Source: a virus
Strand: one strand, 5' to 3'
DNA length: 23,378 bases
IMG/VR virus record: IMGVR_UViG_3300032282_005810
Location: 1 to 23,378 of that record
The notes below the pieces were generated by a model, which did not search any database, was not told the origin of the DNA, and saw nothing but the letters and a program-made list of their open reading frames with translations. Every line of letters starts with the position of its first letter. Position 1 is the first letter of the stretch. The translations under genes were made by a program, and so were the position numbers. Of this stretch, positions 7,801-16,800 are shown in pieces.

Positions 7801-10800
7801 ATGTCATCGAAAAAAATTTCTAATGAAATTTACTTAGAAAACAAAATAGTTTCTGATCACATAGAGTGTATTGGAAATAGGGTTATTCAAATAGATGACA
7901 TAAGTTCTCTATTTAATGATCAACCAAGGGCAACATATTATTCACAAATAGATGAATTAGATTTATTGCAATTTGGGTCATTTAAGTATTACATCTATAT
8001 TTACGATACAAAATATCCAACAGAAAGTGAGTTTTTACAAGTAAACTTATCTCATGATGGCAATGAAGGATTTGTAGTTCCTTATGGAAACGTTTATTCA
8101 TTATTTACATTAGGAGACATTGTATATCGACCATCAGACGTAAAGACAAATTTTGGAACTTTATTCTTTTATCCAATAAAATATCTTTATAATAGTTATG
8201 GTATAAGAATTGTCAGAATTCCTCTTTTCACATCTCCTGGAATAGGAGCCAGCACCAAAACATTTGGCAATGGATTTGCTATAAATTCTACTTTTGTTGG
8301 TATAAATTCATCAACATCACCATCAGCAGTTGGTATTTCTTCGTTTTTAACTACGGATTATAGTACTTCCAAATATTCTATTCAAGTCATAGATGATGAT
8401 GATTCAGTCAAACAGTTTAAAGAATTCATATTAATAAACAACAACACATCTTCAATTCTTTATGAATTGGATTATGGTGACGTAAATACTGATAGTTTGG
8501 ATCCTTCTAATACAACTGGATTGGGAACGTTTGGATCATCAATTTCCAGCGGTAGCGTATATTTAAACTTTACTCCAATTCCAAACGTCAATACTAGTGT
8601 TAAAGTTCATCATACAGCAATTCATTCTTCAAACACTGGTGTTGGAAGTACAAACATTGGTACATCACAAATTTTAACATCATATACATCTATTGCATCA
8701 ACAGCATCTCCTACTGCTACAAGAATTAGTGGATTTTCTACTGATTTATATAATGCCACAGATTACTTAGTAGAAATAAAGGACACAACTAATTCGCAGT
8801 TTGAAATTTCCCAAATTTCATTAATACACGATGGAACAGAAATTTATTACAATGAAATTGCTGGCGTTAGAACAAATGACACAGGTATAGGAACATTTTA
8901 CCCTAGATTTAATGGTACTAATCTAGAATTGACATTTACGCCAAATCCAAACATCAATGTCACTGCAAAAGTTTTTCAATTAAACATTTCTAAAGATTCA
9001 TCCTCTGTTGGGGTATCATCCTTTTCGTCAAGTCAAATTGAATTTTTAAACGCAACGTATGTTGCAGCATCGGACGATTCATCAAAAACTTTCAGTTTGA
9101 AGCATAAGGGCGATTCACTGTTTTATAAAGAATTTGTTGGATCCAGTTCTACTACAGTGTCTCTGGATACAAATACTTTTATTATCAAAAATCACTTTTA
9201 TACAACTGGAGAACCAATTACCTACACTGCACCATCACTTGGCACTAGAATAGGAATTGCATCTACAAACGTATCTGGAATTGGTGTTACTGATAAATTA
9301 CCAGAAAATTTATTTGTAGTTAAAGTTGCTGAAAATAAATTTCAAGTTTCAGATACTGCACAAAATGCATTATCAATCCCACCTATAATTTTAGATTTAT
9401 CTACTTTAGCACCAGCGACTCAAACTTTACATAGTTTTGAGTCCTCTGTTCCTCCCGAATCAAAAACATTAATTGCTTTGGATAATGCAGTCCAAGGACC
9501 TTTAGTAAGGTCTAATTTATCATTGTCCTTAGGAGAAAACATAACAGACATTCAACCAACGTTTTCTGTTGTGGGTATTGTTTCATTTTTTGCTAATGAC
9601 ATCATTAGAATTGATGAGGAGTATTTAAGAATTAGATCCCTGTTGGATAATGAATTAACTGTAGATAGAGGGTGGTTAAATAGTCAGTTTTCCTCACACT
9701 CTATCGGTTCAACAGTTACCAAATACGTTGGGGACTACAAAATTGATAAAGATAAAATTTCCTTTGTAGAAGCACCAAAAGGATTAAAGGGATATAGTGG
9801 ACTTCAGACTTCATCTACTTTTAATGGTAGAGTTTTTGTTAGAAACACAGATTCTGATACGTCCATAGAAAATTATGTTGACAATTATTTATTTGATGAT
9901 ATTGCACACCAATTTAATGGAATTTCAAAAACATTTATATTCAAAGAAAATTCATTAAACATAACAGGAATAGCAACAAATCATCCATTTATAATGGTCA
10001 ACCAAGTTATACAGCATCCAAATGATAATTATACCATTTCGGAAAAGTCTGGAATAACTTCAGTAACTTTTGTTGGTTTAGCAGCTTCTTCCGTTTATGA
10101 CGTTAACACTGCAACTATACCTAAAGGTGGTGTTATAGTTTCTGTAGCATCTTCCATTTCTTATGGTTATCAACCATTAGTTGCTGCGGGTGGAACTGCA
10201 ATTATTTCTGGGTTGGGTTCTATTACTTCAATTTCTATTGGAAATAGTGGATCTGGATATAGACCAGGAATTCAAACGAGTATTTATGTAAAAGCACTTT
10301 CTTCAGTCGGAATTATTACTGTAGGAACAGCAAATGTTACAAATGGAATCGTAACATCCGTAACTATAACAAATTCTGGATTTGGGTTTACATCATCAAA
10401 TCCTCCAAAAGTTTCTTTTGATTCGCCATTACCTTATGAAAATGTTCCTCTTATCGGTAGTCCAACGGGTATTGGGGCATCCATAACAATTTCTGTTGGA
10501 TATGGTCTCAGTGTAAATAATTATGAATTGACAAACTATGGAAGTAATTATAGACCTGGAGATGTTTTAACAATTAGTTCTGGTGGAGTTGCTGGAATAC
10601 CAACAGATTCGACTGTTGGAGTAGCATTTACATCATTCAGATTAACTGTTAAGAAAGTTTATGATGACATCTTTTCTGGATGGACAATCGGAAAACTTAA
10701 GTTATTAGACAACATTAGTGACCAATTTAATGGCATAGAAAAAACGTTCAAATTAACAGAAACTGTAAATGCAGATAAAATTCCTTTTAGATATAGATCA

Positions 10801-12237
10801 CCAAAAGGATCACAGATTGACATCAATCAAAATTTTGTAATTTTCATCAATGACATTTTACAAATTCCAAAAGAAAGTTATAGTGTAGTTGGCAACTTGA
10901 TTCGTTTTGATGAGGCGCCAATTTCTGGTGATAAATGTTACATTTATTTTTACCTTGGAAGCGATTTCAATGTTGCAAATAAAGAAATCTTACCATCAAT
11001 TACTGTTGGTGATTATGTAAGGATTTCAAATTATCCAGAAGTTAATGATAATGAAGATTTCGAATTTGAAAGATCAATCGTTGGTATTAATACTTTTGAT
11101 ACTAATACATTATTAACAAATGTTTATGAGAACGATGGTATTTCTGATGAAAAAGATTATTTACGTCCACTTACCTTTAGAAAGCAAACTTCAGATTTGA
11201 TTATTGATGGAGAAGAGCATCCAAAAGATAGAAAAAGCATTGAATCTAGAATTAGACCATTTTCTTTCATAATCAATAATGTTGGAGCATCATCAACTGA
11301 AATTTTTGTTGATTATGCAGTTCCTTTGTTTAATGAATATGATGATTATCCACAAAGTTTGCGTTCTATAAAAATTATTGACCAATCGGAAAAATCAGTA
11401 GCAATAGCAACGGCAATAGTTTCTGGTTCTGGATCAATTTCTCAGATTAAGGTTTCTGATGGTGGTGTTGGATACACAACAGCACCAATAATTTCAATTG
11501 CATCTACGATTGGAGTTGGAACTGCTGGTATCATTGCACAAACATCAAATGCAACGGCAATTTCATCTATTTCTGGAATAGGTACAGTTTCACTAATTTC
11601 AATAGTTGATTCTGGTCTTGGGTATACGTCAACAAATCCACCACAAGTATTGATTTCATCACCACCTAGTTCTATCGAAACTATAATTAATGTAAAGTAT
11701 GATGGAGATTTTGGAATTATAACAGGAATTGGATCAACATCAGTTGGTATTGCCTCCACTGGATTAAATTTTGACTTGTTTATTCCTTTGGATTCTCCTC
11801 TAAGAGATTCCAATCTAATGTCTTCGCCAATTATAAAAAGTGGAATTAAAACTGGATATTATTTTGTTGTCTATGAATCAAATGTAGGAACATCATTGAC
11901 ATCTTATTCTGATTCTTCTAGATCTTCTATAGTTGGAGTTGGTACAACATTCATTGATAATGTATATAAAGTTGTTGGAGTCACTACAATCACAAACAGT
12001 GCAGTTGGTGTTGGATTAACAACTCTTGTTAGAGTAACTGTAAGTGTGAGTAATAATTCAATTGCTGCTGGATCAAGTGAATTTTATGGCAATTACTCTT
12101 GGGGAAAAATTTATGATTTCAAAAGACCAAATAAAAAAACATTTAATGCTCAGACTCAAAATGGAATTACTGGTTTGCAAACATCACCAATCATAACAAG
12201 ATTATTAGAATTGTCAGATTCTTATGAACTTTATTAA
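7801..12237 (+). CDS. Large beta-rich virion structural protein (probable baseplate or fibre component)
   Basis: A 1478-residue protein between gp7 and gp8, a place where T4 has no gene. I recognise no T4 homologue. It is a chain of small beta-rich units. Residues about 61-143, 191-277 and 320-400 are three diverged copies of one module (KY-x-V-x-I-x-D ... I-x-HDG ... GTF ... L-x-FTP-x-x-N ... V-K-V). Residues about 454-548 are an H-F-x-x-GE module also seen in gp7. Around 598-647 is an I-x-I-D-x-E-x-L-x-I-R / V-D-R-G module. Near 699 and 970 are two QFNGI-x-KTF modules, the second containing FVIFINDILQIP. G-x-G-Y repeats lie at about 806-930 and 1210-1290. It ends with a conserved-looking YSWGKIYDFKRP segment. 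No signal peptide, transmembrane segment or enzyme motif was seen. A role in the virion is inferred from context and composition. Confidence 0.75.
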   Translation: MSSKKISNEIYLENKIVSDHIECIGNRVIQIDDISSLFNDQPRATYYSQIDELDLLQFGSFKYYIYIYDTKYPTESEFLQVNLSHDGNEGFVVPYGNVYSLFTLGDIVYRPSDVKTNFGTLFFYPIKYLYNSYGIRIVRIPLFTSPGIGASTKTFGNGFAINSTFVGINSSTSPSAVGISSFLTTDYSTSKYSIQVIDDDDSVKQFKEFILINNNTSSILYELDYGDVNTDSLDPSNTTGLGTFGSSISSGSVYLNFTPIPNVNTSVKVHHTAIHSSNTGVGSTNIGTSQILTSYTSIASTASPTATRISGFSTDLYNATDYLVEIKDTTNSQFEISQISLIHDGTEIYYNEIAGVRTNDTGIGTFYPRFNGTNLELTFTPNPNINVTAKVFQLNISKDSSSVGVSSFSSSQIEFLNATYVAASDDSSKTFSLKHKGDSLFYKEFVGSSSTTVSLDTNTFIIKNHFYTTGEPITYTAPSLGTRIGIASTNVSGIGVTDKLPENLFVVKVAENKFQVSDTAQNALSIPPIILDLSTLAPATQTLHSFESSVPPESKTLIALDNAVQGPLVRSNLSLSLGENITDIQPTFSVVGIVSFFANDIIRIDEEYLRIRSLLDNELTVDRGWLNSQFSSHSIGSTVTKYVGDYKIDKDKISFVEAPKGLKGYSGLQTSSTFNGRVFVRNTDSDTSIENYVDNYLFDDIAHQFNGISKTFIFKENSLNITGIATNHPFIMVNQVIQHPNDNYTISEKSGITSVTFVGLAASSVYDVNTATIPKGGVIVSVASSISYGYQPLVAAGGTAIISGLGSITSISIGNSGSGYRPGIQTSIYVKALSSVGIITVGTANVTNGIVTSVTITNSGFGFTSSNPPKVSFDSPLPYENVPLIGSPTGIGASITISVGYGLSVNNYELTNYGSNYRPGDVLTISSGGVAGIPTDSTVGVAFTSFRLTVKKVYDDIFSGWTIGKLKLLDNISDQFNGIEKTFKLTETVNADKIPFRYRSPKGSQIDINQNFVIFINDILQIPKESYSVVGNLIRFDEAPISGDKCYIYFYLGSDFNVANKEILPSITVGDYVRISNYPEVNDNEDFEFERSIVGINTFDTNTLLTNVYENDGISDEKDYLRPLTFRKQTSDLIIDGEEHPKDRKSIESRIRPFSFIINNVGASSTEIFVDYAVPLFNEYDDYPQSLRSIKIIDQSEKSVAIATAIVSGSGSISQIKVSDGGVGYTTAPIISIASTIGVGTAGIIAQTSNATAISSISGIGTVSLISIVDSGLGYTSTNPPQVLISSPPSSIETIINVKYDGDFGIITGIGSTSVGIASTGLNFDLFIPLDSPLRDSNLMSSPIIKSGIKTGYYFVVYESNVGTSLTSYSDSSRSSIVGVGTTFIDNVYKVVGVTTITNSAVGVGLTTLVRVTVSVSNNSIAAGSSEFYGNYSWGKIYDFKRPNKKTFNAQTQNGITGLQTSPIITRLLELSDSYELY
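7981..9000 (+). repeat. Three tandem HDG-type modules
   Basis: Protein-level repeats start at about 7981, 8371 and 8758, a period of roughly 130 codons. Module 1 contains YYIYIYDTKYP and VNLSHDG; module 2 YSIQVIDDDDS and LNFTPIPNVNTSVKV; module 3 YLVEIKDTTNS, LIHDGTEIYYNE and LTFTPNPNINVTAKV. Modules 2 and 3 are the most alike; both are followed by Gly-Val-Gly/Ser-rich linkers. A partial fourth copy (KTFSLKHKGDSLFYKEF) follows at about 9082. Confidence 0.65.
9160..9445 (+). repeat. H-F-x-x-G-E module shared with gp7
   Basis: The segment contains IIKNHFYTTGEPITYTAP, then LPENLFVVKVAENKFQVSDT, and closes TLHSF. This is the same layout as the H-x-F-x-x-G-D ... YYV-x-x-VD-x-N ... H-x-F modules in the upstream gp7 gene, so the two genes share a cassette. 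Confidence 0.6.
9895..10990 (+). repeat. Two QFNGI modules bracketing G-x-G-Y repeats
   Basis: IAHQFNGISKTFIFKEN begins at about 9901 and ISDQFNGIEKTFKLTE at about 10714. Each is followed by a hydrophobic strand ending in (I/L)-x-(H/I)-P and a Y-(T/S)-(I/V) element (MVNQVIQHPNDNYTI; FINDILQIPKESYSV). G-x-G-Y-type units lie between them at about 10216-10300 (ISIGNSGSGYRPG), 10345-10430 (VTITNSGFGFTSSNPPKV) and 10504-10590. Confidence 0.6.
11430..11670 (+). repeat. Two G-x-G-Y-type beta repeats
   Basis: ISQIKVSDGGVGYTTAPIIS and VSLISIVDSGLGYTSTNPPQ are two further copies of the glycine-tyrosine unit, about 150 bases apart, near the C-terminal third of the 1478-residue protein. Confidence 0.65.
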
Positions 12238-12242
12238 TGAAG

Positions 12243-12250
12243 CATAAATA
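12243..12250 (+). promoter_or_regulatory. Candidate T4-like late promoter (CATAAATA)
   Basis: CATAAATA, 7 of 8 bases of the T4 late form TATAAATA, lies in the 33-base gap before gp8, 20 bases upstream of its ATG. This is the longest gap in the window and the best-placed promoter candidate. The spacing would allow a leader of roughly a dozen bases. Not tested. Confidence 0.4.
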
Positions 12251-12270
12251 AAAACAAAAAGACTTGTAAA

Positions 12271-13821
12271 ATGACAGCAATCATAACTGATCAATTTCGT
12301 ATAAAAAGTGCGGAATCTTTTGTTTCTGGAATAGGTTCTACCTCAGGTAGTAATTACTATCTTTGGATTGGTTTGACTAATGCAAACGAGATCTCTGCAT
12401 CTTGGGACGATAACCCTCCAGCACCAAAAGATTCATTTGACGATGAAAATGATTACTGGGATACCATGCTTTCCCTAAAAAAATTAAATGAAGACGATGT
12501 AGTTAGAGTAGTAAGAAAAATTCAGTGGACTTCTGGAACTTTCTATGATTACTATAGGCATGATTATAGCAGATCAAATTTAACAAAAGTTACTTCAGCA
12601 ACTAATCTTTATGATTCAAATTTTTATGTAGTCAATTCTGATTATAGAGTTTACATTTGTCTTCAAAATGGAACTGATCCTGAAAATCCCTTAGGAAAAC
12701 CTTCATTAGATGAACCAACATTTACTGATTTAGAACCACGTTCTGCTGGAACTAGTGGAGATGGTTATATTTGGAAATATCTTTATACGATTAAACCAAC
12801 CGAAATTATTAAATTTGATTCCACAAATTACATTCCAGTTCCAAATGGATGGTTCACTAAAGCAGAATATGGTGCAGTAAGAAATAATGCAGAATCTAGT
12901 GGACAAATTAAAATCATTACTATTGCAAATAGAGGAGTTGGATACGGAACTGCAGCGACTTACAATAATGTTGAAATTAAAGGCGATGGTAATGGAGCTA
13001 CTTGTTCTGTCGTTGTAAACAGTACTGGAACTATAGGTGCAGTTGAAGTTACAAACGGTGGTTCAAATTACACATTTGGAACTGTAGATCTAATCTCTGC
13101 AGGAATTGTAAATGATGGTTCGACAACAGCCAGTCTTGAAGTAATTATACCACCAAAAGGAGGTCATGGATCTGACATTTATCGTGAGTTAGGTGCCTAT
13201 AGAGTTTTGGTTTATTCTAGACTTGAAAATGATTTAATTAATCCAGACTTCATAACAGGAAACCAATTTGCAAGAGTTGGAATTGTCAAAAATCCTTTGG
13301 CATTTGATTCTACAGATTTGTTGGATTTATCTAAAGCAAGTGCAGTCTATGCTTTAAAACTAACTGGATCTTATGCCACTAGTACTACATTTACAGCAGA
13401 CTCTTACGTTAGACAAACCGTTAGTACTGCTTCAACTTCGGTTGGGCGTGTTGTTTCTTGGAATGCTGCTAGTGGTGTCTTAAAATATTGGCAAGACAGA
13501 AAACTGGCCAGTGGAAATACTGCAACATATGGATACAATCTTTTAAGATTTACTGGATCTCCAGATACAGGAGGTAGTGCGGTTGTCTCTGGAGGATCTA
13601 ATAATCTAACCATTGATACTAACTTTGGATCAACATCAAATCCAGGTATTAAAACCACAATAAATAGTAAAACATATTATCTTGGTCAAAACTTTGTATC
13701 TGGAGTTGCAAACCCAGAAGTGAAAAAATACAGCGGAGAAATTATTTACGTTGACAACAGAGCATCAGTGACAAGATCCGCAACTCAAAAAGAAGACATT
13801 AAAATCGTATTGGAATTTTAA
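12271..13821 (+). CDS. gp8: Baseplate wedge protein gp8
   Basis: 516 residues; T4 gp8 has 334. The N-terminus MTAIITDQFRIKSAESF matches the T4 AIVTSKFRTEKMLNF region. SGDGYIWKYLYTIKP matches T4 PGDGYVWEYLFEIPP, and the C-terminus SGEIIYVDNRASV ... IKIVLEF matches T4 SGEMIYMENRPPI ... INILFTF (T4 residues from memory). gp8 is a dimeric wedge component that packs against gp7 and gp10 in T4. The extra length is explained by two insertions: nt about 12895-13150, two G-x-G-Y beta repeats, and nt about 13310-13725, a Ser/Thr/Gly-rich beta segment just before the conserved C-terminal strand. The ATG at 12271 puts the conserved motif right at the N-terminus; no strong Shine-Dalgarno sequence is seen. 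Confidence 0.92.
   Translation: MTAIITDQFRIKSAESFVSGIGSTSGSNYYLWIGLTNANEISASWDDNPPAPKDSFDDENDYWDTMLSLKKLNEDDVVRVVRKIQWTSGTFYDYYRHDYSRSNLTKVTSATNLYDSNFYVVNSDYRVYICLQNGTDPENPLGKPSLDEPTFTDLEPRSAGTSGDGYIWKYLYTIKPTEIIKFDSTNYIPVPNGWFTKAEYGAVRNNAESSGQIKIITIANRGVGYGTAATYNNVEIKGDGNGATCSVVVNSTGTIGAVEVTNGGSNYTFGTVDLISAGIVNDGSTTASLEVIIPPKGGHGSDIYRELGAYRVLVYSRLENDLINPDFITGNQFARVGIVKNPLAFDSTDLLDLSKASAVYALKLTGSYATSTTFTADSYVRQTVSTASTSVGRVVSWNAASGVLKYWQDRKLASGNTATYGYNLLRFTGSPDTGGSAVVSGGSNNLTIDTNFGSTSNPGIKTTINSKTYYLGQNFVSGVANPEVKKYSGEIIYVDNRASVTRSATQKEDIKIVLEF
12901..13105 (+). repeat. Two G-x-G-Y-type beta repeats inserted in gp8
   Basis: IKIITIANRGVGYGTAATY, followed by GDGNGATCSVVV, and then IGAVEVTNGGSNYTFGTVD are two copies of the unit seen in gp7. 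T4 gp8, as I recall it, has nothing comparable at this place. Confidence 0.65.
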
Positions 13822-13827
13822 AGAACC

Positions 13828-16800
13828 ATGCCACAGGAAACTAATCTCAACAATAGTCCTTATTTTGACGATTTCAATAGAGACAATGAATATTATAGGG
13901 TTCTATTCAAACCTGGATTTCCAGTACAAGCTAGAGAATTAACAACTCTCCAATCAATTTTACAGAATCAAATTGAACAGTTTGGTAAGCACTTCTTTAA
14001 AGAGGGATCTAAAGTCATTCCTGGAAATCTTACTTATGATAATGATTATGATGCAGTAGAACTTGAACCAACGTCTTCTGGTATTGACATTTCACTCTAT
14101 TTAAATCAATTAGTTGGAAAAAGAATTACTGGATCCAGGTCTGGTGTAACAGCGACTGTTAGGAATTACATTTTAGCAGAAAATTCCGAAAGAGGAAATA
14201 ATACTTTATACATCAAATATGAGGGATCGAATAAAGATACAGTAACTAAAGAATTTTCAAATGGCGAGCAATTAACTTGCAATTCCAGAATTGTTTATGG
14301 AACAAGAGTTATTCCACAAAACCAACCATTTGCGGTAACTATTGCAAACAATGCAACTTCAACTGGTTCTGCAATGTCCATTGGAGATGGTGTTTATTTT
14401 GTAAGAGGAATTTTTTCTGAGGTACAAAAACAAACTCTTATTCTTGATCAATATACACCAAATCCATCATATAGAATTGGATTGGTAGTTACTGAAAAAT
14501 TGATTACTGCGGATGATGATCCAAATCTTAATGATAATGCTCAGGGATTTAGTAATTATTCTGCTCCAGGAGCAGATCGTCTTAGAATAACATTAACGTT
14601 AGAGAAAAGACCTTTAAATTCTTACGAGGATAAAGAATTTGTTGAAATTGCAAGAGTTGAAGATGGTATTCTTCAGACATTTGTTAATAATACTCAGTAT
14701 AACTTAATTAGGGATGAACTTGCTAAAAGAACGTTTGACGAGTCTGGAAATTACTATGTAAAACCATTTGATGTATTTGTAAAGGAATCCCTAAACGATA
14801 GAGAAGGAAATAAGGGTGTATTTTTGCCCAATAGAAAAACTGATGATGGTAATACTCCATCAGAAGAATTATTGGCTTTGGAAATTTCTCCAGGAAAAGC
14901 ATACGTCAAAGGATACGATATTGAAAAAATTGCATCCACAATTATTGATGTTCCTAAACCAAGAACAACTACAAGTGTTGAAAATGTATCCATAAATTTT
15001 AACGCAGGAACACAAATTGGATTAAATAACATTTATGGATCTCCAGCAATTGGAATTGGAACAACAGCAACAATTGAACTGTTAAGTAATAGAATGGTTG
15101 ATTCATCCTATCATTCTACAGGAAATTCAATCGGACAGGCAAGAGTATATGATTTCAAAGCAGATGCTGCAAGTTATGTAAATCAATCCACTCCTTTTGT
15201 TATTTCTTTATTTGATGTTGAAATTTATACAACTCTACAGTTAAACAGTAACATAACATTAGCAAAATCTGCATACATTGAAGGAAAAAGAAGTGGTGCT
15301 TCTGGATTTGTAGTTTCTGCTGTAACAAATTCAAAAACCATTAATTTAAATAGTGTAACTGGAACATTTTATAAAGATGAGCAAATTTCCATTAATGAAG
15401 TCGATGATGGAAGAATAATTACTAAAGTCATTGATTACAGTGGATCTGATGTAAAGTCAATGAGGAGTTCTGTTGGGATTGTCACTTTCTCGGCAGATGT
15501 TAATCTTTCTGTAATTGAAAAATTATCAACCGTAAAGGGATCAAGTTTTCTTTTAACAAGAACTACTGGAAATTCTGGTATTATTACTTGTGGTACAAAG
15601 AATTTTGCTGGTATTGTTACTACAGGAAATGTAATTAGTTATTCTACTTCTGGATTAACAGTACCAACATTTAATGTAATTACTGGAGTTTCAACAGATG
15701 GTGATACAATTTTTGTTTCTGGTGTATCTACAGTAACTGGAGTTTGTGATGGTGGAATTCCATCAGGTTCAACTACCTTAACAGATTTAGCTTTAAGAAA
15801 AGCACTTATTAGTGGAGGAGATAATAGTCTTATAACACCTCTTCGCCATTCTAACATAAAAAGTGTTGATGTTACAAGATCTAACATTCAATTACGTAAA
15901 AGATATAATGATCTTACGATTTCATCTTCATCTTTTACTTCTCCTTCTGCAGGAACTGATTTGTTCTTTCAACCATTTGATGAAGAAAGATATTTTATTT
16001 CTTATGATGATGGAACCATTGAAAACTTAACCAGAGACAAGTTTTCAATTTCTGCAGACAAGAAAACAGTAACTTTTAAGGGGTTATCAAAAAGCAGCGG
16101 TAAAGCATATTTATTGGCAACTGTCTTAAAATCAACAATAAGAACAAAAGAAAAAACATTAAAAAAAGCAACAGTATTAACAATTACCAGATCAAAACAA
16201 TCATCTTCAAAAAACAGCGTTGATGGGTTAACATACAGTACCGTTTATGGAACTAGAGTACAAGATGAAAAGATCTCTCTAAACGTATGTGATGTTGCTG
16301 ATGTCATAGGAATTTTTGAATCAGACACTAACAGTGACCCAGATCTTCCTAGTGCAATTTTCACCAGTTTTACTGGACCAAATGCAAATACAAGCAATCT
16401 TGTTCTTGGAGAAAGAATTGTTGGTGAAACTAGTGGTGCTGTAGCAGTTGTTACTGAAATTCCAACTACAACAAAAGTGTCATTTGTTTATCGTAATAGT
16501 CAAAAATTTAATGTGGGAGAAAAAGTAACATTTGAGACATCTGGTATCAATGCTATTGTTTCATCTTGCAGCAAAGGGGACAAAGAAATTACAGACTACT
16601 ACACTGCTTCCAATGGAATGGAACCAGGATTTTACAATTATGGATTTCTGATTAGAAAGAAAAATTCTCCAATTCCTTCACGAAGAATGAAAATTGTATA
16701 TGATCATTTTACGGTGGAATCTTCAGACCGAGGAGACTTCTTTACAGCATCTAGTTATAGACAAAACGATAGAATTTATCTGACATCTATTAATGGCGTA

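Noticed and set aside
11442-11813. Antisense ORF of 123 codons
   Set aside because: It is opposite the G-x-G-Y repeat region; Pro/Thr/Ile-rich composition is what the complement of Gly/Ser/Val/Thr coding gives.
13659-13666. AATAAATA inside gp8
   Set aside because: It is a late-promoter-like match in coding sequence, far from any gene start; chance is expected at this base composition.
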